A DNA stretch of 64,000 nt from Brumimicrobium ulvae (GCF_947504225.1 NZ_CANNGT010000005.1:186001-250000), one strand, 5' to 3'. Numbered from the stretch's first letter, positions 1 through 8,772 are shown. A program made the numbers and translations. Notes: generated by a model not told the origin, from the sequence alone.

Positions 1-694
1 TTATTGTAATGCTACAGATATTACAAAGTCAAAATTAGATAAAGAAGCATTGATTGATGATTTGAATGTGAAGGATTTAATGCTCAGAGAAATTCACCAT
101 AGAATTAAAAATAACCTTCAGATTATCTCCAGCTTGTTGTCATTGCAGTCTGGAATGAATAGTGAAGAGGAGCGACTTACAAAGCTGTATTCGGACATGA
201 AACATAGAATTCAATCAATGACAGCCATCCATGAAATGTTTTATCAATCAGAAGAGCTAGATAAAATTGAATTGAGTAAATACTTGAATAGAGTAACTGC
301 AGATTTAGCCATATCTTTTGATTCGGCCGATAATACTTTTGATTATAAAATTGATGTCGATAATGTTTTTGTAAACCTAGATACTTCTATTCCATTAGGC
401 TTATTAATTAATGAAATCATCACGAATTCAATGAAGCATGGAGCAAGTAAAGACGGTGATGTGCATGTTTTTATACGAATGAAAACGCTTGAAGACGGTC
501 GGTTTGAAATTATAATTGGTGATAAAGGAGCCAATAGTTTTGCAAATATCCTACATCAAAAAACTGAAAGTTTAGGGGTTTTACTAATCAATAGTTTAGT
601 TGAACAAATTGACGGTGATATTACTCAATTAGAAAATGTTGAAGGTACAGTTTACCGTTTGACCTTTATTAATAGATTAGGAAGACGATTGTAA
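1..694 (+). CDS. HisKA_2-type sensor histidine kinase, 5' end outside window
   Basis: The reading frame is open from base 2, so this is the C-terminal part (about 230 residues) of a longer gene; an internal TTG at 50 is probably not the start. The first residues (YCNATDIT) match the end of a PAS domain. Then come the HisKA_2 box (EIHHRIKNNLQ, phospho-acceptor His in HHR), the N box (INEIITNSMKHGA) and a G box (IGDKG). HisKA_2 kinases autophosphorylate and pass phosphate to response regulators, often stand-alone receivers. The downstream gene at 883 is a close paralogue, so this pair arose by tandem duplication. No response regulator is visible nearby. Signal and partner are unknown. Confidence 0.88.
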   Translation, partial: YCNATDITKSKLDKEALIDDLNVKDLMLREIHHRIKNNLQIISSLLSLQSGMNSEEERLTKLYSDMKHRIQSMTAIHEMFYQSEELDKIELSKYLNRVTADLAISFDSADNTFDYKIDVDNVFVNLDTSIPLGLLINEIITNSMKHGASKDGDVHVFIRMKTLEDGRFEIIIGDKGANSFANILHQKTESLGVLLINSLVEQIDGDITQLENVEGTVYRLTFINRLGRRL

Positions 695-882
695 TTGATT
701 TTTTAGTGAGTTATTTGAACTGAGGGCTATTGTCTGAGTCCTACCTATAAAGCAGTAAAGGGAATATAAAGTTAAATAAACCACTGTTTGGCTAAATAAA
801 ATAGTCGAATGGTATCCTGTATAATATTGATTATTACTAATTTTAGTATTAATTTAGTTGACATAAATCAAGATACTACTTA

Positions 883-2406
883 ATGAAACGTGACCTAGAA
901 TCATTACTTCAAGAAATCAAAAATACCAAAGAGCGTTTGGCCTTCCTTAAAAGTAAGGCAAGCGAGTTAACTGCTCATATATATGATTCGACAACCGGGG
1001 TTTACGATAAAGAAAATGGAAGTGATATCGATCAATATACTGTTAGTTTATTAGAGTCAGAAATAAGGGATAGAAACATTGAAGATGAATCTCAAATTGG
1101 TATTTGGTCTTATGATTTTGAATCGTTGGATTTATATTGGTCGGAAGAAGTTTATGAAATTTATGAGTATGAAGGAGGGTTTGATGGAACTTTAGCTGAT
1201 TTCTTCATGTCATGTATGGATCCTGTTTCTGTTTCAAGATTTAGGGAAAGAGGTGTTCTTTTAAGAACTTCAAAGGACAAACAAATACTAAATCAATTCA
1301 TTATAACGCCTAAAGGAAATACTAAGTATTTGTCTTTTACCTCTATTCCTATACTCAATAAAAAAGGGGAAATTACTGGTGCGGAAGGCATTGTTACTGA
1401 TTTGACTGATCGAATTATTGGGAAAAAAGGTTTGGACAATTTTTTTAACTTATCAAGTGATTTACATTGTATTGTACATACCGATCGGTACTTTGTGAAG
1501 GTGAGTCCTGCATGGTCTAAACTTCTTGGATATACTGAAAAGGAAATATTATCGAGCTCTTTTTTAGATTTTATCCATCCAGATGATGTAGAGAAGTCTA
1601 CTCTTGATGCCAATGATTTAGACCCTTATGGTATTATGACTTTTGAAAATAGATATGTAGCCAAAAGTGGTGAAACCGTTTATTTAAGTTGGAATTCTCG
1701 ATTAGACAAAAGCTCTCAACTGGCTTATTGTACAGCACGAGATATAACAGCATCTAAAAAGGTGCAAGAAGATTTATTGAGTGACTTAAGCGAAAAAGAA
1801 TTACTATTAAAAGAAATTCATCATCGTGTGAAAAACAATTTGCAGATTATTTCAAGTTTACTTTCTTTACAAGCTGGTGCAAATAGACATCAAAAAGAAC
1901 TCAATAAGTTATATGAAGACAGTCGCAATAGAATTAAGTCAATGGCGGCTATTCATGAAATGTTTTATCAATCCAAAGAATTAGATAAAATTGAATTTGG
2001 AAAATACCTCGATAAATTAATAGGGGATTTATCAAAATCCATTAGTTCTAGTCATAAATCTATTGACTTGTCCCTTAATGTCGAATCTGTTTTTGTTACA
2101 CTTGATGTAGCTATTCCCCTGGGGCTTATCATTAATGAAATTGTAACTAACGCAATTAAACATGGAGCAGATGAAAACAATGAAGTAAAAATATTTGTTC
2201 ACTTAGAAGTTGTTGAAGAAGGTCACTTTGAATTGATTATTGGAGATAAAGGATGTCAGGGTCTACAAGATATTCTAAATGAAAAAAGTGAAAGTCTTGG
2301 TGTGATGCTAATCAATAGTTTAGTAGAACAAATCAATGGAGAAATAATCCAACTGACGGATTATCCAGGTACTGTTTATAAACTGATCTTCTTTGGACGT
2401 ATTTAA
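883..2406 (+). CDS. PAS-PAS-HisKA_2 sensor histidine kinase
   Basis: A 507-residue, apparently cytoplasmic kinase: no signal peptide or membrane segment is evident. A short N-terminal coiled-coil-like stretch (about 1-35) is followed by two PAS-type sensor domains (about 60-170 and 185-295), the second ending AYCTARDIT. The HisKA_2 dimerisation/phospho-acceptor region follows (KEIHHRVKNNLQ, His near 314), then an HATPase_c domain with N box (INEIVTNAIKHGAD) and GDKG motif. The last 220 residues closely resemble the truncated kinase just upstream, so the two are tandem paralogues that may share an output partner. The ligand of the PAS domains cannot be read from sequence. It ends directly against the convergent porin gene. 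Confidence 0.93.
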   Translation: MKRDLESLLQEIKNTKERLAFLKSKASELTAHIYDSTTGVYDKENGSDIDQYTVSLLESEIRDRNIEDESQIGIWSYDFESLDLYWSEEVYEIYEYEGGFDGTLADFFMSCMDPVSVSRFRERGVLLRTSKDKQILNQFIITPKGNTKYLSFTSIPILNKKGEITGAEGIVTDLTDRIIGKKGLDNFFNLSSDLHCIVHTDRYFVKVSPAWSKLLGYTEKEILSSSFLDFIHPDDVEKSTLDANDLDPYGIMTFENRYVAKSGETVYLSWNSRLDKSSQLAYCTARDITASKKVQEDLLSDLSEKELLLKEIHHRVKNNLQIISSLLSLQAGANRHQKELNKLYEDSRNRIKSMAAIHEMFYQSKELDKIEFGKYLDKLIGDLSKSISSSHKSIDLSLNVESVFVTLDVAIPLGLIINEIVTNAIKHGADENNEVKIFVHLEVVEEGHFELIIGDKGCQGLQDILNEKSESLGVMLINSLVEQINGEIIQLTDYPGTVYKLIFFGRI

Positions 2407-3804
2407 TTAAAACTTGTAATCAATGACAAGATTAAGGTTGATCATATCCACTTTATTGAATTTCTGTTGGGCTGTCATAACTCCTTGTCCAATCTCTTTT
2501 TTATAAGTTGCAATAAAACGTAAACTTAATCCTTTCATGTATTTTTCAAAATGATATTTGTGTTCAATCAGAAAATGATAATAATTGTCTAGTCCGTATT
2601 TATTTAAACGCAAATTATCTATACTCGGCTGATCGATTACTCCTCCACTAATTATTGAAGTATGTTGTTTGTTTTTAGAAAAGTATTCATACCTCAAAAC
2701 ATAAGCATTGAGACCACCGTATCCTTCAAATAATTCAGTGGTTTGACTGGCGTAAAACTGTTCACGCCCCCATTCTCGAGGAAATAAATACCGTCCTTGA
2801 TCAGAAATACCTAAATAGTTAAAACTAATTTTATGTTGTTGGATAAATTCCAAGGCAAACTGACCACCAATAGCGAAGGTTGATTCATTTTTCAGCATAT
2901 AAGCATGCGTTGGATCATTGTTTCCACCATTGTTTAAAGCAGTTTGATATAAACCTTGAATTCCGAATAATAGTTTTGTAGAGTTGAGTTTTAGCGTGTA
3001 ATCTGATTGAAGAAAACTGAGGTTAAAGACATTCTCACTCCAGAAGTTCCAAGCTTGGGTTTTCCAATTCTTTTCTTCGTATTGAAATCCTAAAATTCCC
3101 GTTCCATGTGTGTTGATGTATCCATGATAATCATTGTTCAATCCACTAGGATGACGTCCTTGCCCATACACTCCAAAAGAGTTGGACATAGCGTATGTCT
3201 CCATTGTTCCGCGGACAGCTTCGGAGGCAAACCAAGCGGCAGATATACTTACTTTTTGTAATTGATATTTTGCAGATAAACCATGAAATAAATTGGGACG
3301 TAAACGGTTGAAGTTTTTATTTAGGAGTGGTGTTTTATAGGCTTGCCGACCGAGTTTGAAACTAATTCCTTTATGCAGGTAGGAAAGGTAAACTTCATCT
3401 AGCCCTCCTAAATTGTATTTGCTTTGGGGATGCTTAATGTCGTAAAGTGCTTTTTCATATCGATTTTTGGTCCATTGACCTGTTTCAGAATCGATGAGGT
3501 TATATTCTGCTAATCGAAAAGAAAGGAATCCGCCTGTTTTAATTTGAAATCCGTGAAAAATCGGTGTTTCGTATGAAAAAATATTTCCATTGGCTAAAGT
3601 AAAAAAGTCATTCCCTTTTCCTTCATTAAGTGTCGACATTAGGTAGGTTCGCGAATGAAAACTTAATTTTCCTTTTTTAATGAAACCAACAAGGGATTTT
3701 GAAGTGTCTCTTTGATTTTGTTGTCCATAACCCAAAAAGGTAAAAGTGAACAACAGACTTAATCCAAGGATTAAATTTTGAGGCTTAAAACTTTTCATAT
3801 TCAT
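2407..3804 (-). CDS. OprD-like outer-membrane porin, last gene of sulfur operon
   Basis: The frame could begin at 3882, but the ATG at 3804 (or 3798) gives a standard signal peptide ending near FLGYGQ, so about 466 residues are used. The mature protein is rich in alternating beta-strand patterns and ends in aromatic Phe (IDYKF), as outer-membrane barrels do. GRQAYKTPLLN and the following RLRPNLFHGLSAKY resemble the OprD/OprP-type porin signature. Its place 23 bp after a YeeE/YedE gene suggests it lets small anions or sulfur compounds cross the outer membrane. That role is inferred from context only. Confidence 0.8.
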   Translation of the reverse strand: MNMKSFKPQNLILGLSLLFTFTFLGYGQQNQRDTSKSLVGFIKKGKLSFHSRTYLMSTLNEGKGNDFFTLANGNIFSYETPIFHGFQIKTGGFLSFRLAEYNLIDSETGQWTKNRYEKALYDIKHPQSKYNLGGLDEVYLSYLHKGISFKLGRQAYKTPLLNKNFNRLRPNLFHGLSAKYQLQKVSISAAWFASEAVRGTMETYAMSNSFGVYGQGRHPSGLNNDYHGYINTHGTGILGFQYEEKNWKTQAWNFWSENVFNLSFLQSDYTLKLNSTKLLFGIQGLYQTALNNGGNNDPTHAYMLKNESTFAIGGQFALEFIQQHKISFNYLGISDQGRYLFPREWGREQFYASQTTELFEGYGGLNAYVLRYEYFSKNKQHTSIISGGVIDQPSIDNLRLNKYGLDNYYHFLIEHKYHFEKYMKGLSLRFIATYKKEIGQGVMTAQQKFNKVDMINLNLVIDYKF

Positions 3805-3826
3805 CGTATTGTTCACTTTTGTGTAA

Positions 3827-4240
3827 TTAATGAGGAAGTTTGTCTCTAAATGCTCCGTACAAATATGTTCCAAGTAGTGCAAATACGAAGACTACTCCAA
3901 ATGACATAAATCCATATCCTATATTGACCACCATTGGTCCAGGACAAGCACCACTAAGTGCCCAGCCAAGTCCGAAAATTGTTCCGCCAATTAAATAACG
4001 TGCAATTGATTTATTTTTAGGGTAAAACAGAATAGGGTTTCCTGCCATGTCACGTAACTTAAACTTTTTGATCAGGGCAACGCCTATGATTGAAGTCACT
4101 ACAGCAACTCCAATAATACCATACATGTGAAAGGCTTGGAACCTGAACATTTCTTGGATTCTATACCAAGAAATTGCTTCAGATTTAGCCATTACAATTC
4201 CGAATAGTGTCCCCACTATTAAATACTTTATAAATTTCAT
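3827..4240 (-). CDS. YeeE/YedE-family (DUF6691) membrane protein, half-transporter
   Basis: A 137-residue protein with about four hydrophobic helices and the family motif GWALSGACPGP near residues 93-103, carrying the conserved Cys. YeeE/YedE proteins transport thiosulfate or related sulfur compounds through conserved cysteines; in many bacteria the full-length protein is split in two. The upstream gene is the other half, separated by 17 bp. Together they probably form one sulfur-compound permease of the inner membrane. The exact substrate is not determined by the sequence. Confidence 0.87.
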   Translation of the reverse strand: MKFIKYLIVGTLFGIVMAKSEAISWYRIQEMFRFQAFHMYGIIGVAVVTSIIGVALIKKFKLRDMAGNPILFYPKNKSIARYLIGGTIFGLGWALSGACPGPMVVNIGYGFMSFGVVFVFALLGTYLYGAFRDKLPH

Positions 4241-4257
4241 CTCTCTCTATATAATTT

Positions 4258-4818
4258 TTAAAAAATAAGTGGAAATATTCCGAAAGTCATGATGAGTCCA
4301 CCGATAAAGAACCCTATCACTGCTATTAAGGAAGGCAGCTGAAGGTCAGCTAATCCACTGATGGCATGTCCAGATGTACATCCTCCTGCATAACGTGCAC
4401 CAAATCCTACCATTAATCCACCAATCGCTAGAATTAAAAATCCTTTAAGTGTAAATAGCGCTTCGATATCAAAAAGTTCTGAAGGCTGAATGGATGTGGG
4501 TGCTGCAAAACCTAATGCCTGAAGGTCTTGAATAGTGTTTTCTGAAATGTCTACCACCTGATCAGGCAAGGTGAGGTATTGATTGGTGATGAATCCTCCT
4601 AGGATTGCACCTAAAAGAAATACAAGGTTCCAAGTTTGTTTCTTCCAATCAAAATCGAAGAATTTGACTTTTTTTCCTGCCCCACCAATAGAGCATATTG
4701 TACGTAGGTTTGCCGAGAATCCGAATGAATTTCCGAAGAATAAGAGGCTAAACATAATGCCAGCAAGGATGAGCCCTGAGAACCACCATGGCCAAGGTTG
4801 TAATATAAAATCTAACAT
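4258..4818 (-). CDS. YeeE/YedE-family membrane protein, half-transporter
   Basis: A 186-residue inner-membrane protein with about five hydrophobic helices. The motif GARYAGGCTSGHAISG near residues 141-156 is the YeeE/YedE sulfur-transport signature with its conserved Cys. It lies 6 bp after the UspA gene and 17 bp before the second half-transporter, so the three are co-transcribed. Likely role: uptake or export of thiosulfate or a related sulfur species linked to the persulfide-oxidising enzyme at the head of the operon. The role rests on family knowledge and context. Confidence 0.88.
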   Translation of the reverse strand: MLDFILQPWPWWFSGLILAGIMFSLLFFGNSFGFSANLRTICSIGGAGKKVKFFDFDWKKQTWNLVFLLGAILGGFITNQYLTLPDQVVDISENTIQDLQALGFAAPTSIQPSELFDIEALFTLKGFLILAIGGLMVGFGARYAGGCTSGHAISGLADLQLPSLIAVIGFFIGGLIMTFGIFPLIF

Positions 4819-4824
4819 TTTTTT

Positions 4825-5658
4825 CTATTTAATTTTGTATGAAATAATGGGTTTGTAAAGGTGGTTGATCAGTGTTTCTGTTGCACTTTTGTGAAATATT
4901 CCGCCCTTTCCATGTGTACCGATGCAAATGATGTCCATATCATGAGATTCCATGAAATGATTGATTCCATCTTCGATATTGTGATCGTGAATGACATGCG
5001 TTTCATAACTGACTAAGTCGTTCTTTTGTGCAAACACAGCCATGTTTTCTTTGATTTGGTTTTCATCATCGCTTTTTGATGCAATTTGTAAGAAATGAAG
5101 CTTTGTGTCAAAAATATCTATGATGCGCTTCATTAGTTTTAAATTTTGAAATTCATTTTCTTCAAAATTATGTACCAGAAGTATATCTTTTAATTCTAAT
5201 CCTGAACGGTCGCACATTAAAGTCAATACTGGAATATCTGATTTACGTGCTATTAATTGTGCGTTACTTCCAATAAAGCGTTCTGCCAATCCAGAAGTAC
5301 CTTTGGTACCTAGTGCAATAAGGTCGAAGTTATTTTCTTCAGCATAGCGAATAATTCCTGTTGTGGTGTGACCAAAAATGAGGTCTGTTTTAACACTCGG
5401 ATTTCTCTCCTTTAGCTCAGCTAATTTTGATAAAGCCATGCTGCGTTGAACTTCTACGAAATTCACGTCTATTTCTCCACAAGTACTGATGGTATTATCC
5501 AAACCTAAAGTCACTGTATCGGGTACATTTAAAATATGTAAGAACGTAACTTCCATATTTGCCTTTTTTGATAGATTGTTGACCATCAGAAAAGCATATT
5601 CCGCCTCGATTGAGAAATCAGTAGGAATCAATACCTTAATTTTATTGTTATTTTCCAT
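4825..5658 (-). CDS. Tandem-domain universal stress protein (UspA family)
   Basis: 277 residues with two Usp folds. The first (about 5-145) begins KVLIPTDFS and contains GTKGTSGLAERFIGSNAQ, the Gly-rich loop that binds ATP in this family. The second (about 150-277) is more divergent but ends with IGTHGKGGIFHKSATE, a similar loop. Usp proteins are cytoplasmic nucleotide-binding stress factors. The start overlaps the end of the rhodanese gene by 11 bp, so translation is probably coupled. Its presence inside a sulfur operon suggests a role in redox or sulfide stress, which is inference. Confidence 0.9.
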   Translation of the reverse strand: MENNNKIKVLIPTDFSIEAEYAFLMVNNLSKKANMEVTFLHILNVPDTVTLGLDNTISTCGEIDVNFVEVQRSMALSKLAELKERNPSVKTDLIFGHTTTGIIRYAEENNFDLIALGTKGTSGLAERFIGSNAQLIARKSDIPVLTLMCDRSGLELKDILLVHNFEENEFQNLKLMKRIIDIFDTKLHFLQIASKSDDENQIKENMAVFAQKNDLVSYETHVIHDHNIEDGINHFMESHDMDIICIGTHGKGGIFHKSATETLINHLYKPIISYKIK

Positions 5659-6055
5659 CTTGTTCCTTTTTTAACTTGTTCAAATGAGATAGGTTGATTG
5701 CATTAATGATATTGGTGTAACCGTTGCGTTCTAGAATTTTTTTCGCATTCCCAGATCGCGCACCACTTCTACAGTAAACTACAATTTGTTCTTCCCCATC
5801 AAACTTGCTTAGATTTTGTTCTACTTCATTTACAGGAATGTTAACCGCTCCTTCAAAATGACCTGAAGCAAATTCACCGGGTGTACGAACATCAACTATA
5901 AAAGCATTTTCAAAATTAATTGTTTCTTTTTGTGAATTGCTTTGCGTTGAGTTTTTAGCAATCGGTGTATCTGTTGTTTGAGAGTTTGAACAACTTGTAA
6001 AAACAATAGTTCCTAACATTATTGTTCCTAATCCTAATTGTTTTAAAAAGCTCAT
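5648..6055 (-). CDS. Rhodanese-domain lipoprotein
   Basis: 135 residues. A lipoprotein signal ends at Cys22 (VFTSC), so the protein is probably anchored in a membrane facing the periplasm. A single rhodanese domain (about 48-125) contains FIVDVRTPGEFASGHFEGAVNIP and the active-site loop YCRSGARSGNA with catalytic Cys95. Rhodaneses carry persulfide sulfur on this Cys. The C-terminus (NAINLSHLNKLKKE) lacks the usual GG...W ending. It lies 93 bp downstream of the persulfide dioxygenase gene and overlaps the UspA gene, fitting periplasmic sulfane-sulfur handling. Confidence 0.9.
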   Translation of the reverse strand: MSFLKQLGLGTIMLGTIVFTSCSNSQTTDTPIAKNSTQSNSQKETINFENAFIVDVRTPGEFASGHFEGAVNIPVNEVEQNLSKFDGEEQIVVYCRSGARSGNAKKILERNGYTNIINAINLSHLNKLKKEQDGK

Positions 6056-6148
6056 TTGATTTTGTTTTGAATCGGGTGTAAATCCGATGGGTTTGTAAAA
6101 TACAGCGGTTCAAAAGTAGGAACCGCTGTAAATGCTATTTTACTTGTA

Positions 6149-7561
6149 TTATGACATTGTTTTTGAAGCACAAACGAAGTCCGTTTTAGGTACGTTTGTT
6201 TTAGCAATTGCTCCCATTCCTCCTTCAATCTCGGTGAAGTTTCGGTAACCTCTCGATTGTAAGATACTTGCAGCAATCATACTCCTGTATCCTCCAGCAC
6301 AGTGCAAGAAGAAATGTTCTTTTGGATTGATTTCTCTGATCCAGTCGTTAAGATTCGATAAAGGACGTGAGAAAGCCTCTTCTACATGCTCTGCTACGTA
6401 TTCAGACTCCTTACGTACATCAAATACAACACTTTCTTCAGGCTTAAATCGACTTTCGAATTCTTGGGGTGTAATTCTGTCTACCTTGTCAATCTCACGA
6501 TCTTCTTTTGTCCAAGACTCAAAGCCTCCTTTCAAGTATCCAACTACGTTGTCAAATCCAACTCGGCTTAGACGAATTACAACTTCCTCTTCCATTCCTG
6601 GTTCAGCAACCAAAAGTAATGGTTGTTGTACATCTCCGATCATTGCACCAACCCATGGGGCAAAATCACCACCGATTCCAATACTAATTGAGTTAGGAAT
6701 AAATCCTTTTGCGAAATCTCCATTTGCTCGTGTGTCAAGAATCAAAGCGCCAGTTCCTTCTGCTGCAGCTTCAAACTCTTTTGGAGATAATGCAGTCAAC
6801 CCAGTTTTGATTACTTCATCAACATTTTGGTATCCTTTTTTATTCATCGCTACGTTCGCTCCAAAGTAAGCTGGAGGCGGTAGTAGTCCATCTGTAACAG
6901 CCTCAATGAATGCTTCCTTGTTGGGCTGATTTAATGCGTAGTTGACTTTCTTTTGATTTCCTAAAGTATCTACTGTTTCTTTCATCATGTTTTTACCACA
7001 TGCTGAACCTGCACCATGCGCTGGATAAACGATTACGTCATCTGCTAAAGGCATAATCTTCGTCATTAACGAATCGTATAAGTGACCTGCTAACTGCTCT
7101 TGGGTCATGTTTGCAGCTTTCTGTGCCAAATCTGGACGTCCCACATCTCCTAAGAATAAAGTATCTCCTGAGAAAATAGCATGGTCTTTTCCATCTTTAT
7201 CAATCAATAGATAAGTTGAACTTTCCATGGTGTGACCTGGAGTGTGCATTAATTTAATTTTAATGTCTCCAATTTCAAAGATTTGCTCATCTTTTGCAAT
7301 GATGCTATTAAACTCTGTCTCTGCGGTTGGACCAAAAACGATATCTGCTCCTGTAGCTTTCGCTAAATCAACGTGACCTGAAACGAAATCTGCGTGGAAA
7401 TGTGTTTCGAAAATGTATTTCAATTTCACACCGTCTTTTTCTAATCGCTCTAAATAGGGTTGAATTTCACGCAATGGGTCAATAATCGCCGCTTCACCAT
7501 TACTTGTTATGTAGTACGCACCTTGCGCTAAACATCCTGTGTAAATTTGTTCAATGTTCAT
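6149..7561 (-). CDS. CstB-like persulfide dioxygenase-rhodanese fusion
   Basis: 470 residues in three parts. Residues 1-240 are a metallo-beta-lactamase fold with THFHADFVSGH (His54, His56, Asp58, His63), HTPGHT and GDTLFLGDVGRPDL, the ETHE1-type persulfide dioxygenase signature. A middle rhodanese fold (about 255-355) has no Cys in its active-site loop (LLLVAEPGMEE), so it is a pseudo-rhodanese. The C-terminal rhodanese (about 370-470) is active-looking, with Cys421 in FLHCAGGYRSM. This order matches CstB of Staphylococcus, which turns low-molecular-weight persulfides plus sulfite into thiosulfate. As first gene of the operon it probably defines its purpose: sulfide/persulfide detoxification, with thiosulfate as a possible cargo of the downstream transporter. 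Confidence 0.93.
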   Translation of the reverse strand: MNIEQIYTGCLAQGAYYITSNGEAAIIDPLREIQPYLERLEKDGVKLKYIFETHFHADFVSGHVDLAKATGADIVFGPTAETEFNSIIAKDEQIFEIGDIKIKLMHTPGHTMESSTYLLIDKDGKDHAIFSGDTLFLGDVGRPDLAQKAANMTQEQLAGHLYDSLMTKIMPLADDVIVYPAHGAGSACGKNMMKETVDTLGNQKKVNYALNQPNKEAFIEAVTDGLLPPPAYFGANVAMNKKGYQNVDEVIKTGLTALSPKEFEAAAEGTGALILDTRANGDFAKGFIPNSISIGIGGDFAPWVGAMIGDVQQPLLLVAEPGMEEEVVIRLSRVGFDNVVGYLKGGFESWTKEDREIDKVDRITPQEFESRFKPEESVVFDVRKESEYVAEHVEEAFSRPLSNLNDWIREINPKEHFFLHCAGGYRSMIAASILQSRGYRNFTEIEGGMGAIAKTNVPKTDFVCASKTMS

Positions 7562-7637
7562 GTCTCTCTTTTTTTATTGTTTTTTAATTATTTTCTTTTG
7601 ACTGGTACAAAGGTCGGGATTCATTAATGATATCTCG

Positions 7638-7652
7638 GTTACAATTGTTACA
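7638..7652. promoter_or_regulatory. Direct repeat GTTACA-N3-GTTACA, candidate operator
   Basis: Two identical GTTACA hexamers separated by ATT lie about 80 bp upstream of the first codon of the CstB-like gene, just behind a promoter-like TTTG-TACC segment read on the minus strand. The centre ACAATTGT is also palindromic. Placement suits a regulator binding site; no regulator gene is in the operon. This is inference from position and symmetry only. Confidence 0.35.
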
Positions 7653-7669
7653 GTCTTTGCAAGAGTTTT

Positions 7670-7972
7670 CCAAATCCTGCGTTATGCTCGTTAAATTTTA
7701 AATCATTTATAAAAATAAACTCATTAAAATTAAGCCTTCACATGCCTTGTCTTTGAAAAACTCTTATCAAAGACATGAGCTTATCTTTTTATTCTCCAAA
7801 TCCTGCGTTATGCTTGGTTTGAATTGCAGTCACATCGACAAGCTCAGGGCACCGCATTTATAAAAATAAACTCATTAAAATTAAGCCTTCACAGGCCTTG
7901 TCTTTGAATATCTCTTATCAAAGACATGAGCTTATCTTTTTATTCTCCAAATCCTGCGTTATGCTTGGTTTT
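7670..7972. repeat. Imperfect tandem repeat with internal hairpins (2 units plus a partial third)
   Basis: CCAAATCCTGCGTTATGCT recurs at about 7670, 7795 and 7947. Between recurrences the units share CTCATTAAAATTAAGCC and a hairpin with arms TGTCTTTGA and TCAAAGACA. The second unit carries about 27 extra bases containing CGACAAGCTCAGGGCACCG. The third unit stops after the first segment. Non-coding and of unknown function. Confidence 0.8.
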
Positions 7973-7995
7973 AATTATCAGTTCCATTGTCAAAG

Positions 7996-8035
7996 TATCG
8001 TTTTTCGAACAGGCTCAATTACCTAAAAAACGATA
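7996..8035. terminator. Inverted repeat, possible terminator beyond methyltransferase gene
   Basis: Perfect 10-bp arms TATCGTTTTT and AAAAACGATA are separated by 20 bp. It lies 46 bp past the stop of the minus-strand methyltransferase gene. The long loop makes a simple hairpin terminator uncertain. Confidence 0.4.
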
Positions 8036-8081
8036 GCGTTGACTAAACCTTTCTAAGCCAACATATAATCTAATTTCAAAT

Positions 8082-8681
8082 TTAATGCTTTTGAAGGTTA
8101 ATCCATAATTCTGTGTTTTTTCTTGCAGGGTGTGAGTTATAACACACTTCTATTGTATTTACTTTTAATCTTCCTTCTATTAAGTTTAAATACTCTTCTT
8201 TGCTTCCTCCAAATGGAGGTCCGCCTATAAATTCTCTATTGAATAAAACGCCACATAGCTTTCCGTCCTTGGAAAGTAGGGATTTCATTTTTTGAATGTA
8301 ATCCGGACGAAGTGAGGGATGAATTGCACAGAAAAAAGTTTGCTCTAAGATTAAGTCATACTTTCCATTGTGCTCAAAGAAATCTCCATGGATTAACTGA
8401 ATAGCATTATTTCCTTTAAAATCTTGTTTTAACTTATCTATTAGCCTTGGGGCAATATCGATTACGGTTACATTGCTAAATCCTTTATCGATGAGATACT
8501 TGGCTTCGTAAGCATTTCCAGCACCTGGAATTAAAATCTTTAATTTTTTATTTTGTAAATGATCAATATATTCTTTAATCGGTGGAGAGACTTCTCCCAA
8601 ATCCCAACCTGTTAAATTATTCTCGTATTTGGAGTTCCAGAATTCTTGGTCTAGACTTTCTTTAGTTTGTTTTTCTTTCAA
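8082..8681 (-). CDS. Class I SAM-dependent methyltransferase, TPMT family
   Basis: 199 residues. The N-terminal pattern EFWNSKYENNLTGWDLGEVSPP is the thiopurine S-methyltransferase family signature. It is followed by the SAM-binding loop ILIPGAGNAYEA (about 50-61), the acidic strand end VTVIDIAP (about 72-79) and FEHNGKYDLILEQTFFCAI (about 103-121). Members methylate thiols, selenium compounds or halides. It sits between a persulfide-oxidation operon and a SulP transporter, so a thiol or sulfide substrate is plausible. The substrate cannot be read from sequence. Confidence 0.85.
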   Translation of the reverse strand: MKEKQTKESLDQEFWNSKYENNLTGWDLGEVSPPIKEYIDHLQNKKLKILIPGAGNAYEAKYLIDKGFSNVTVIDIAPRLIDKLKQDFKGNNAIQLIHGDFFEHNGKYDLILEQTFFCAIHPSLRPDYIQKMKSLLSKDGKLCGVLFNREFIGGPPFGGSKEEYLNLIEGRLKVNTIEVCYNSHPARKNTELWINLQKH

Positions 8682-8718
8682 GGTTTTGTAAATTTTAATT
8701 CAATAAGGAAAGATACAA

Positions 8719-8755
8719 AAAAATCCCTTCCGACTATTTGTCAAAAGGGATTTGT
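8719..8755 (-). terminator. Rho-independent terminator of the SulP gene
   Basis: Arms AAATCCCTT and AAGGGATTT enclose a 15-nt loop; read on the minus strand the second arm runs into seven T residues. It lies 18 bp beyond the SulP stop codon. Confidence 0.75.
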
Positions 8756-8772
8756 CAGAGGTAGTGTAGGAT

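Larger units (their letters stand above)
7562..8081. other. Intergenic region: sulfur-operon promoter side plus repeats
   Basis: No gene is seen in these 520 bp. The part next to the CstB-like gene holds a TTTG-TACC promoter-like element on the minus strand (about 7600-7612) and a direct repeat operator candidate (7638-7652). The middle holds an imperfect tandem repeat (7670-7972). The right part holds an inverted repeat (7996-8035) close to the end of the methyltransferase gene. Confidence 0.6.

Noticed and set aside
6052-6276. 74-residue minus-strand frame between the rhodanese and CstB-like genes
   Set aside because: Most of it overlaps the C-terminal rhodanese domain in another frame.
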